Below, piece after piece: positions 7,538-14,396 of a stretch of DNA of 15,809 bases. Position numbers and translations under genes: made by a program. Origin of the DNA: Candidatus Sumerlaeota bacterium (GTDB taxonomy: Bacteria; Sumerlaeota; Sumerlaeia; JADFCT01). A model generated the notes under the pieces. The model was given only the letters and a program-made list of their open reading frames with translations, ran no database searches and was not told the DNA's origin. Position 1 is the stretch's first letter. Every line of letters starts with the position of its first letter. The DNA is taken from positions 1-15,809 of the forward strand of contig JADFCT010000036.1 of assembly GCA_017161665.1 (NCBI GenBank), read 5' to 3'.

Positions 7538-7632
7538 AGGTGTTGGCGGGCGGGCGGGCCGTTGTTGGCGCCGACGTCGCAGTTGCCGGTGCGCAATGTA
7601 TCGCGACGGACTGACGATTTGAAATGCAATAG

Positions 7633-7656
7633 ATTCGTATGAATTCGTGAAATTCG
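7633..7656 (+). promoter_or_regulatory. Three phased ATTCG repeats upstream of a TTGACA
   Basis: ATTCG occurs at 7633-7637, 7643-7647 and 7652-7656, that is at 10- and 9-base steps, about one helical turn each. It ends 20 bases before the TTGACA at 7677. The arrangement would suit a regulator binding one face of DNA, but it could be chance in AT-rich sequence. Confidence 0.25.
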
Positions 7657-7676
7657 CAGAAAATTTCAAATATCTT

Positions 7677-8286
7677 TTGACAAAATCCATAGATTTTCGG
7701 AGTATTGTTTCCAGCAATGGTACACAAACAGGAAATTATTCAGTGTTCATTTTCTCTGAAGTTGGATTCTGCTTTTGAATCCGCCTTGGGGAGTGTTTTA
7801 TAATACGGCTCAAGTCGTGTTTAAATTTATTGGTAAAGGAGATTTGTAGGGATGATTACACTCAAAAAATCGGTAGCGCTTTTGCAGTTCCTTTCGCTTG
7901 CGTTGGCCATGGGGGCGTTGTTGGCCTTGATGTCGCAAACGGGTCAGGCAGCGCCGGTCCTCGCTGGACAGGGGGGCGCTGAAATCGCGCCCGAAGATGA
8001 AAGCCCTTATTCTTATATCAAGGGATTTGTCCGTTATGCGGATGGAACTCCTATTGCGGATGTGACACTGACAGCGGTCGATCTTTTTGGCGGCACGGAT
8101 GATGTCGTTGCCGAAACCGATGCGACGGGCGCTTATGTGTTGGGGCCCTTTGCGGATGACAGCTGGTTTGGCACAGTAACTCCTTCGAAGACTGGATTTA
8201 CTTTTACGCCGGCTCTGATGGAATACGATACATTTGTAGTGGATCAGGTCGAACAGAACTATGTCGGTGAGGGGCCTCCGCCGACG
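7677..8286 (+). repeat. Duplicated promoter and N-terminal module, copy 1
   Basis: This stretch is homologous to 9183-9794. It includes TTGACA 175 bases before the start codon, a shared CAGCAAT segment, the TATAATACGGCT promoter and the first 145 codons. By my count 123 of 145 residues are identical to copy 2 without gaps. Upstream similarity is patchier than coding similarity. Homology stops at the Pro/Thr linker. Confidence 0.85.
7775..7804 (+). promoter_or_regulatory. Promoter of the first secreted-protein gene
   Basis: TTGAAT (-35, 7775-7780) and TATAAT (-10, 7799-7804, perfect consensus) are 18 bases apart and lie 47 bases before the ATG. The same arrangement, with TTGA(A/G)TCCGC and TATAATACGGCT conserved, precedes the paralogue at 9280-9310. 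Conservation between the two copies supports function. Confidence 0.75.
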
Positions 8287-8964
8287 CCAGATGCGACGCC
8301 GACGCCCACACTGACGCCGCCAATCACTCCAACGCCGAGCTTCGACGACAGTGACGGCGACGGTCGCGGTGACCTGTGCGAAACCGATGATACCGACCGG
8401 TTGATGGCGCCGGGAGCGACGATTACCAACATCCTCCTGCCCGACAGCGACCTTGACGGCCTCAAGGACGGTCAGGAAGATCCGGGGGACTGCACGGATC
8501 AGATCACGCCGCTGGCTCTGACGAATCCGCGCAAGCGCGACACCGACGGCGACGGCTTCAACGACGGTATCGAAGTCCTGTTCCTCGGCTCCGATCCACT
8601 GGACCCGGATTCACCGGGCGATGTCATTGACGCGGACGGCGACGGCGTGCCGGCTTCCATTGATCCGGACGACACGACGGCGGACGCGGACGGCGACAAG
8701 TTCTCCGACGCCTATGAGTTGGTCGCCGGTTCGGACCCCAGCGACGCCACTTCGGTTCCCCCCTTGGGCGATGTCAACGGAGACGGTGTCACTCAGAACA
8801 TCGACGCCATCATGATCTTCAACTACTCGCTGGGTAATGTGCCCAGCGCAGCGTTAACGAGCTTTGGCAACGCCGACGTTCAGGTTACGAGTTATGTCAA
8901 CAACGTGGATGGCATCGTGCTATTCAACTGGACACTGGGTAACGTTCCTGTGTTGCCGCTCTAA
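7852..8964 (+). CDS. Secreted modular protein: carboxypeptidase-regulatory-like domain, TSP3-type Ca repeats, dockerin-like end
   Basis: An exported protein of 370 residues. Residues 1-33 form a signal peptide (KK near the start, a hydrophobic core to about 27, likely cleavage at GQA|AP). Residues 53-138 resemble a CarboxypepD_reg-like beta-sandwich (KGFVRYADGTPIADVTLTAV). A Pro/Thr linker follows (141-163). Asp-rich thrombospondin type 3-like repeats run about 165-300 (DSDGDG, DSDLDG, DTDGDG, DADGDG, DADGDK), with two cysteines, 176 and 214. The last 65 residues are dockerin-like: a clear calcium loop at 307-318 (DVNGDGVTQNID) and a second at 342-353 that lacks the usual ligands (Gln344, Thr346). 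It has its own promoter, and AAAGGAG precedes the ATG by 10 bases. The role is probably surface or extracellular, perhaps binding a cohesin partner, but no cohesin is in the window. Its neighbour is a paralogue with a different C-terminus. Confidence 0.92.
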   Translation: MITLKKSVALLQFLSLALAMGALLALMSQTGQAAPVLAGQGGAEIAPEDESPYSYIKGFVRYADGTPIADVTLTAVDLFGGTDDVVAETDATGAYVLGPFADDSWFGTVTPSKTGFTFTPALMEYDTFVVDQVEQNYVGEGPPPTPDATPTPTLTPPITPTPSFDDSDGDGRGDLCETDDTDRLMAPGATITNILLPDSDLDGLKDGQEDPGDCTDQITPLALTNPRKRDTDGDGFNDGIEVLFLGSDPLDPDSPGDVIDADGDGVPASIDPDDTTADADGDKFSDAYELVAGSDPSDATSVPPLGDVNGDGVTQNIDAIMIFNYSLGNVPSAALTSFGNADVQVTSYVNNVDGIVLFNWTLGNVPVLPL

Positions 8965-8981
8965 GTCCATTCCCATTGATG

Positions 8982-9030
8982 CGGCTCCGGGGTAACGTCC
9001 GGGCAGCCCGGTCGGAGCCGGGGCTGTTTT
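8982..9030 (+). terminator. Hairpin after the first secreted-protein gene, possible terminator
   Basis: CGGCTCCG (8982-8989) pairs with CGGAGCCG (9013-9020) and encloses a smaller hairpin CCGGG/CCCGG (8999-9011). GGGGCTGTTTT follows. The T run is short and offset, so it is a weaker candidate than the next hairpin. Confidence 0.5.
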
Positions 9031-9042
9031 CAAACCAAAATC

Positions 9043-9090
9043 AAAAGTCCGCCGCCATTGCCAGACGGGTGATGGCGGCGGACTTTTTTT
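9043..9090 (+). terminator. Rho-independent terminator
   Basis: AAAAGTCCGCCGCCAT (9043-9058) pairs perfectly with ATGGCGGCGGACTTTT (9072-9087) around a 13-base loop, and seven Ts (9084-9090) end the structure. This is the strongest terminator in the window and isolates the two paralogous genes from each other. Confidence 0.92.
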
Positions 9091-9182
9091 GGGCAGACCA
9101 AAAAAAAGGACTTTCCTGTTCCAGTGAGTGGGTCATGTCCGCATACCTGGTGACACAACAAATGCTGGAACTCAAATACCCA

Positions 9183-9211
9183 TTGACAAATTGGCTGATT
9201 CTTCATATTCT
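9183..9211 (+). promoter_or_regulatory. Upstream promoter candidate of the second secreted-protein gene
   Basis: TTGACA (9183-9188, perfect) and TATTCT (9206-9211, four of six) are 17 bases apart and end 148 bases before the ATG. A TTGACA sits at nearly the same distance (175 against 177 bases) before the paralogue, but there the -10 is poor. Confidence 0.45.
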
Positions 9212-9279
9212 TATATCAGCAATTACGAACAAGCAGTGCGTTGTTCACCGTTTGTTTACCCTTCGGCTGGATTCACCTG

Positions 9280-9310
9280 TTGAGTCCGCGTAGGGGGCTA
9301 GTCGTATAAT
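9280..9310 (+). promoter_or_regulatory. Core promoter of the second secreted-protein gene
   Basis: TTGAGT (9280-9285) and a perfect TATAAT (9305-9310) are 19 bases apart, 49 bases before the ATG. The -10 and the following ACGGCT are identical to the copy before the first gene. Confidence 0.7.
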
Positions 9311-9359
9311 ACGGCTGTTTGCCATATTCAATTTATCAGGTGACAGGAGGTTTGTCGGG

Positions 9360-11147
9360 ATGACTACACTCAAAAAATCTGTTGAGATTTTGCGGTTTCT
9401 GGCGCTGACACTGGCTGTCGGAGCGTTATTGGCCCTGACGCCGCAAACGGGTCAGGCTGCGCCGGTCCTCGCTGGACAGGCAGGCGCTGAAATCGCGCCC
9501 GAAGATGAAAGCCCCTATTCGTATATCAAGGGGTTTATCCGTTATGCAGATGGAACCCCCATCGCTGGTGTGACACTGACGGCGGTTGATCTTTTCGGCG
9601 GCACGGATGATGTCGTTTCCGAAACGGATGGGGCGGGCGCTTATGCATTAGGTCCCTTTGCGGATGACGCTTGGTTTGGCACGGTAACGCCTGCTAAAAC
9701 GGGATTCACCTTTACACCGGCTGTGATGGAATACGCTACATTTGTAGTGGACCAGGTTGACCAGAACTACGTCGGTGACGGTCCGCCTCCGACGGTCGGT
9801 CCCGACCCGACGCCGTCGCCAACGCCGCCAACTCCGACTGAGGAACCGACGCCAACGCCACCGACTCCGACCGTGGATCCGACGCCCGTTGATACGCCGA
9901 CTCCGGTTGCCACACCGACGCCGGTGACGCCGACGGTGGCGCCGACACCCACTCAAGGGACGGAATTGCCGACACCCACAGCGACGGAAGCCACGCCGGC
10001 GACAGTGCTTCCCACGCCCACACCGGCGACACCGACGCCCACTCCGACGCCGGGCACGAATTGGCAAACCTTCTTTGATGTCAAGGTTAAGAAGATTGCC
10101 GATCCGGCCATGTCCCCAGCGGGTATTGTGGTCACTGGCGCGAATGTCAAGGCCCAGGTTTTGATCAAGGTGAAGAAGGAATTCAAGGGGATGCCCGGCC
10201 TTCCGGTTATCCCGATGGTTTCCTTTGACGGTCCGGCCAAGAAACTCCAGTCGGACGCCATCATCGAGGCGCTGACCGGTCCGAGTGACATTGCCGCGGT
10301 GACGATGAAGAATGCGTACATCGAGCAGATCGAAGTCGGTCAGATCAAGAAACTCAGCATGAGCAACTTGTCCGATGCTGGCGCAGAAACAGCCATCCTC
10401 TATACGAATTCCAGCATCAAACCGGCCGCCATCAACCTGGTGGGTGTGCTGCTGGCCGAATTGAATGCGCCGGATTCTAACTTCAAATCCATCAAGTCGT
10501 CGGCGAAGGTTTACAAGGATGAGTTCAGGATGAAGAACGTCGCGCCGGGTGGCATTGGCGACGGCTTCAGCAATATCGTTGCTCGCTCCATTGGTAGTCT
10601 TCAAACCAAAGGGGCTTCGATTGAAGCGGGCGCCATTCTGGCTCAGATCAAGAAAGTAAAGGCTGCCGGCATGACGGCCAACCTTGGCGATGGGTTCCTT
10701 GAGGATCTGCCTGGTGACATTATCGTCGATATGTTCTACACGACGGAAGCCAAGATCAAGATTCAGGCGGTGGGCGGCGATATCCCCGGTGGTGTGTTTA
10801 TCATCCAGGGACTTCTTGCCGACATTTCCGCCAAAGAAAAAACACTGGGCGGTTTCCCGACCGGCGGGAGTTTGGGCGGCGACGATCTCCTGGTGGTCAC
10901 CCTGGCCGGCGACATCAAGAAAGCCTTCGGCAGCGTCCAGGTTGATGGCATCTTTTATGCTGGCGCGCAGCTGGATACCGAAACCTTTGAACTGACACCG
11001 ACCTATCGTAACATTCTGAAGGTCATGGCGACAGGCAAAGAAGGTGATTTGGCTGGTGAAATCCACATGATGGCTTCGGACAAGCTTCCGAAGTTCAAGA
11101 TCAAAAACGGATTCAATACGGTCGAAGTTTTCAATTCAGCCCCGTAA
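9360..11147 (+). CDS. Secreted modular protein with an unrecognised, possibly beta-solenoid C-terminal domain
   Basis: An exported protein of 595 residues. The signal peptide (1-33, GQA|AP) and the CarboxypepD_reg-like domain (53-138) are nearly the same as in the upstream paralogue. The linker is much longer (about 141-233), mostly Pro and Thr with Ala, Val and Glu. I do not recognise the remaining 360 residues. They contain recurring short strands with Ile/Val/Leu alternation and Gly or Asn turns (VGQIKKLSMSNLSDAG, IGSLQTKGASIEAGAIL, IKKVKAAGMTANLGDG, IKIQAVGGDIPGG, GSVQVDGIFYAG). This suggests a beta-helix or similar fibrous fold; that is inference. No cysteine, dockerin, sorting signal or C-terminal membrane segment is seen. 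AGGAGG lies nine bases before the ATG. It is monocistronic by its own promoter and a downstream hairpin. Likely at the cell surface or secreted; ligand or activity unknown. Confidence 0.9.
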   Translation: MTTLKKSVEILRFLALTLAVGALLALTPQTGQAAPVLAGQAGAEIAPEDESPYSYIKGFIRYADGTPIAGVTLTAVDLFGGTDDVVSETDGAGAYALGPFADDAWFGTVTPAKTGFTFTPAVMEYATFVVDQVDQNYVGDGPPPTVGPDPTPSPTPPTPTEEPTPTPPTPTVDPTPVDTPTPVATPTPVTPTVAPTPTQGTELPTPTATEATPATVLPTPTPATPTPTPTPGTNWQTFFDVKVKKIADPAMSPAGIVVTGANVKAQVLIKVKKEFKGMPGLPVIPMVSFDGPAKKLQSDAIIEALTGPSDIAAVTMKNAYIEQIEVGQIKKLSMSNLSDAGAETAILYTNSSIKPAAINLVGVLLAELNAPDSNFKSIKSSAKVYKDEFRMKNVAPGGIGDGFSNIVARSIGSLQTKGASIEAGAILAQIKKVKAAGMTANLGDGFLEDLPGDIIVDMFYTTEAKIKIQAVGGDIPGGVFIIQGLLADISAKEKTLGGFPTGGSLGGDDLLVVTLAGDIKKAFGSVQVDGIFYAGAQLDTETFELTPTYRNILKVMATGKEGDLAGEIHMMASDKLPKFKIKNGFNTVEVFNSAP

Positions 11148-11193
11148 GTCTCAATCCTCAGCATCCTGCCAGTCTTCACTGCTGGCGACGGAC

Positions 11194-11229
11194 TCAAACG
11201 CCCGAAGACACTCGTCTTCGGGCGTTTGA
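11194..11229. terminator. Perfect 16-bp hairpin after the second secreted-protein gene
   Basis: TCAAACGCCCGAAGAC pairs perfectly with GTCTTCGGGCGTTTGA around the loop ACTC, 47 bases after the stop codon. It lacks a clear T run on either strand (ATTGAAAAAA follows on the plus strand). Its AAACGCCCG base resembles the hairpin at 5893-5926. Confidence 0.7.
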
Positions 11230-11302
11230 ATTGAAAAAACGCCCCCCTTGCGGCCGTATGGCTTGTTTTTTCGATTCGGCAATTCTCAGACGAAAAACAA
11301 TC

Positions 11303-11331
11303 TTGACACAGACGGAGCCTTCGTAGTCAAT
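11303..11331 (+). promoter_or_regulatory. Tentative promoter of the GH106-like gene
   Basis: A perfect TTGACA (11303-11308) is followed after 17 bases by GTCAAT (11326-11331), only three of six to the -10 consensus. It lies 145 bases before the start codon. It is the only good -35 in the gap, but the call is weak. Confidence 0.25.
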
Positions 11332-11475
11332 AGGGGGGATTTTATTGCAATATCATAATCGGACTTGCCTTTTGGGTGAGTTTTTACATCGGGCTCTGAA
11401 ATGGCGCCATCTTTACCCACACAAGTGGCACATCGACAAGCCTTCCTGGCTAGGGTCCAAGGAGTATGAAGGCCA

Positions 11476-14361
11476 ATGACTAATCTGAAAGACTTGTTTC
11501 TGGCGCCGGAACGCGCATATCGCCCCTGGACATATTGGTGGTGGCCTGGCAACAGCGTCACCCTCCGAACGCTGGAATCGGAGATGGATATGATGATTGC
11601 CAGCGGCTTGGGGGGCGCCGTGATTGTTCCTGTTTATCAGATTGATGAGGACCGGGAGGCCGTTCGCGCTTTTTCGCCGGAATGGAATGGTCTGATTGAA
11701 TCGACGTTGAAGGCGGCTAAGGAGCGGGATTTTTTGATCTGGCTCAACATGGGCGGCGCCCGGCTTCCCGGCGGCCCGTATATCGACGAAGAACTGGCCT
11801 GTCATCGCCTGGCGGCGCGGTCTCAACGGTTACGAGGTCCCAAGCGGATTGACGCGGACATCTGGGTGTATGCGGCCAAAATGCATCAGTCGCAATTGGG
11901 CAAGGATGTGGCGCCCTACCTGCATGTCGATTCGATTCATCTCCTGCATCGCGACGAACGCAATCGTGTACGGGAACGCATTTTTCTGGATAATCCTCCC
12001 AACCGTGGCATCCGCTGGATTTGGTCGCTCGAAAAAGGGATCTTCGATCTGATTGTCTGTTTTCGTTATCCGACCGGCCAACAGGTCGAACACGCTTCCC
12101 CCGGTTGGTCGGGCTTTGTGCTGGATCCATACAATCGGTCGGCCACCCAATTGTTTATTGATAACACGATTGAAGCTTTTGGCGACACAGGCAAGCAATA
12201 TGCCGATTCCGTTTTTAAAGGCTGGTATCTGGAAGGATTTGAAGCCCCGGGAGCCAACTACACGGGGGATCTCTATGAGATATTTGAGGCCCGTCGGGGG
12301 TATGATCTTCGGCGTCGTCTTCCGGATCTGTGGGATAATCTGGACAAAGACAGTGAAGGTGTCCGTCAGGACATGCTTCGAACACTGAGCGAGCTTCAGA
12401 CGGAACGGTTCTACGTCCCGGTATTTGAAGCGATTGAAAAACGGGGACTCCAATTTTTGCTCCAACCCCAGGGCGCCTCATCGGATGTCATGGCGCTGGC
12501 GGCGCGCGCGAATGTGCCAATGGGAGAGAGTATTGGCCCGCGCACCTACGAGAAGTACATCGACGCCCGTGGACGGCGTTTCATATCCTCCTCAGCGTTT
12601 CATCACGACAAAAAGCCAATTCCTGCCGAATGTTATACGAAACTGCATCAATCCCGATACAGCATTTCACTGGAATTAATGAAGGCTTCGACGGACACGG
12701 TTTTTCTGGGCGGGATCAATCATGTGGTTAACCATGGCTTGACATATTCACCGGAGGAACTTGACACCCCCTGGGCCTATTGTGAGCCGTCTCTCATCGG
12801 CCCGCAGCAGACATGGTGGAAATATTATCCCCACTTTTCCGATTATGTGACGCGGTTGAGCGGATTGTTTCAGAATGCTCGTCCCGTCCATGATGTGTTG
12901 ATGTATGCGCCCATGGCGGATTCTTTCGCGCGGACACTGGAATCCATCCCACTCAAGCGCGGACTGGATAATACCTGGGGACAGGAACTGACGAGTGAGC
13001 CCGGCATCGATACGGGCGCGGCTATGGGACGCCATACCCTGCCGTGCGCCGATCCCATTGATGAAGCGGGATATCGGTTTGACTATATCAATGGGGAAAC
13101 GCTCCTCAACAAGGGGCGTTGTGTGGACGGACGCTATGAAGTCAATGGCTTTCGCTATCAGATTCTGGTTTTCCATCGAGTCGGTTACCTCCCGTTGAAA
13201 ATTCTGAGGAAACTCTATCAGTTGATCCAGGAGGGGTGTATTCTTGTGGCCGTGGGCCGCACACCCATGGGTTTGTTCGGAAAGGCCGAGACCGAAGCGA
13301 ATCAAAAGGAATTTGACCAGATCATGGACAACCTTTACCCGAAGGGAAAAGGGAAGTCCAAATCACGGGTCGTCGGAAAAGGCATGGTCTATGAAGTCGA
13401 GACGCCTGTTGATTTGGTTCAACTGCTGGAGGAACGGGTAACGCCGGATGTGGTGGTGAACCCATTGGATGCGAATTTCGGTTTTTGCCATTATCAAGAG
13501 AATGACCGTGAGATCTATTTCATGGCCAACTGTTCTCAGAAGACACGGTCCTTGGAACTTGGATTGCGCCATCCCAATTCCTATTGTGAACTTTGGGATC
13601 CCATCACCGGGACCGCCCAGGAATGGGCGCGAGCCTGGCATCAGGATGGACGGCAGTGGGTGGCGTTGGATTTTGGGCCATTCCAGTCATACGTGGTGGT
13701 ATTGGATCCGAACAGGAAACCGTCCTGGCAGGTGTCGGACACAAATTTTGCCCGCCTGGTAATTGAAGACGGGAAAATGTACGGTCTGACCACGTTGGTT
13801 ACAGCGTGGCTTGTGTCGGATGAACAGAGGCAAGAGTTTGTCGTACCCGATGCGCCGGGTCACTTTCGTGTGCCGGGGCCTTGGATGCTGAAGTTCCCGG
13901 ACCCCTTGAACAAAACTTTCGAAGAGCCGAAACTGAGATGCTGGACAAAGTCGCCCAAAACGCGGCACTTCTCTGGAATAGCGACGTATCAGACGACGTT
14001 TGACTATGATGGTCCGATTAAGGACGTTTTATTTGAGATTGATCTGGGGCGTGTCCATGAAGTGGCAAGTGTCAGGCTAAACGGCGTAGATGTCGGGGTG
14101 TCTTGGGTCCCTCCGCGCACATTAGATATCCCCAGTGGCGTTTTGATATCGGGCGAGAACTTTTTGGAGGTTGAGGTGTGTAACCTCGGACACAACAGTC
14201 ACCTTCTGGATCCGCCCGAAACGCGGAACACGCGTCCGGATTATGGACAGACGCGGGCCGTCCGCGGTGTCAAAAAAGAAGAGCCGTTGCCTTCCGGCCT
14301 TCATGGGCCCGTGCGTATTCGCTGTATGATGCGGGTACCCATTCCAACGCCTTCCGAATAA
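11476..14361 (+). CDS. GH106-like glycoside hydrolase (alpha-L-rhamnosidase family), no signal peptide
   Basis: A 961-residue predicted glycosidase. The N-terminal barrel has the GH106-type opening YWWWPGNSVTL (20-30), a GLGGAVIVP strand (44-52) and PGGPYI (98-103). It continues with WYLEGFEAPGANYTGDL (Glu256) and RRGYDLRRRLPDL, then AECYT (Glu385) and FLGGINHVVNHGLTYSP. Glu256 and Glu385 are candidate catalytic or substrate residues by position in conserved blocks; I cannot align them firmly. The C-terminal beta-sandwich resembles the GH2-type sugar-binding fold (DLGRVHEVASVRLNG from 856, NFLEVEVCNLGHNSHLLDPP, PSGLHGPVRI from 939). The family removes alpha-L-rhamnose from plant or algal glycans; exact specificity is unproven. 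With no signal peptide it should act on imported oligosaccharides. The start at ATG 11476 follows AAGGAG by 11 bases. A helicase gene follows 35 bases downstream. Confidence 0.85.
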   Translation: MTNLKDLFLAPERAYRPWTYWWWPGNSVTLRTLESEMDMMIASGLGGAVIVPVYQIDEDREAVRAFSPEWNGLIESTLKAAKERDFLIWLNMGGARLPGGPYIDEELACHRLAARSQRLRGPKRIDADIWVYAAKMHQSQLGKDVAPYLHVDSIHLLHRDERNRVRERIFLDNPPNRGIRWIWSLEKGIFDLIVCFRYPTGQQVEHASPGWSGFVLDPYNRSATQLFIDNTIEAFGDTGKQYADSVFKGWYLEGFEAPGANYTGDLYEIFEARRGYDLRRRLPDLWDNLDKDSEGVRQDMLRTLSELQTERFYVPVFEAIEKRGLQFLLQPQGASSDVMALAARANVPMGESIGPRTYEKYIDARGRRFISSSAFHHDKKPIPAECYTKLHQSRYSISLELMKASTDTVFLGGINHVVNHGLTYSPEELDTPWAYCEPSLIGPQQTWWKYYPHFSDYVTRLSGLFQNARPVHDVLMYAPMADSFARTLESIPLKRGLDNTWGQELTSEPGIDTGAAMGRHTLPCADPIDEAGYRFDYINGETLLNKGRCVDGRYEVNGFRYQILVFHRVGYLPLKILRKLYQLIQEGCILVAVGRTPMGLFGKAETEANQKEFDQIMDNLYPKGKGKSKSRVVGKGMVYEVETPVDLVQLLEERVTPDVVVNPLDANFGFCHYQENDREIYFMANCSQKTRSLELGLRHPNSYCELWDPITGTAQEWARAWHQDGRQWVALDFGPFQSYVVVLDPNRKPSWQVSDTNFARLVIEDGKMYGLTTLVTAWLVSDEQRQEFVVPDAPGHFRVPGPWMLKFPDPLNKTFEEPKLRCWTKSPKTRHFSGIATYQTTFDYDGPIKDVLFEIDLGRVHEVASVRLNGVDVGVSWVPPRTLDIPSGVLISGENFLEVEVCNLGHNSHLLDPPETRNTRPDYGQTRAVRGVKKEEPLPSGLHGPVRIRCMMRVPIPTPSE

Positions 14362-14396
14362 CCTTTGTCGCATTAACAATTGCGGGGGATTGGTCT

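Larger units (their letters stand above)
7268..7851. other. 584-base divergent intergenic region between xylA and the first secreted-protein gene
   Basis: No convincing gene is seen. It holds two adjacent small hairpins (7495-7513 and 7522-7537), a run of GGG blocks (7548-7558), three spaced ATTCG repeats (7633-7656), a TTGACA at 7677-7682 and a core promoter at 7775-7804. From about 7677 onward it resembles the region upstream of the second secreted-protein gene. The xylA-proximal 230 bases show no strong promoter by eye. Confidence 0.7.
8965..9359. other. 395-base intergenic region with terminators and the second promoter region
   Basis: No gene is supported here. It begins with two hairpins (8982-9020 and 9043-9087), the second a classical terminator. 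The rest, from about 9183, is homologous to the region upstream of the first secreted-protein gene and holds two candidate promoters. Confidence 0.75.
9183..9794 (+). repeat. Duplicated promoter and N-terminal module, copy 2
   Basis: The partner of 7677-8286. It spans the upstream TTGACA, the conserved TATAATACGGCT promoter and the codons for the signal peptide and first domain. Beyond codon 145 the two genes differ completely except for Pro/Thr richness in the linker. Confidence 0.85.
11148..11475. other. 328-base intergenic region before the GH106-like gene
   Basis: It holds a perfect 16-bp hairpin (11194-11229), a TTGACA at 11303-11308, a CATAAT at 11354-11359 not correctly spaced from it, and a 10-bp palindrome ATGGCGCCAT at 11401-11410. 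No gene is seen in it. Confidence 0.6.

Noticed and set aside
7496..7727. Two minus-strand open frames of about 70 codons upstream of the first secreted-protein gene
   Set aside because: They overlap each other in different frames and cover hairpins and promoter DNA, with no convincing ribosome site or domain.
8976..9293. 105-codon frame between the two secreted-protein genes
   Set aside because: It runs through two terminator hairpins and both promoters of the next gene and has no family-like sequence.
9785..10060. Short repeats of ACGCC/CCGAC type, considered as a CRISPR or DNA repeat array
   Set aside because: They are the codons of a Pro/Thr linker. Spacing is irregular and no unique spacers exist.
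9648..11066. 472-codon open frame antisense to the second secreted-protein gene
   Set aside because: It is very rich in Arg, with the part opposite the Pro/Thr linker made of Arg, Cys and Gly repeats, as expected from a shadow of ACG/CCG codons.
11466..11483. Five-codon leader frame overlapping the GH106-like start
   Set aside because: Its ATG is one base from the Shine-Dalgarno site, too close for initiation, so I treat it as chance.
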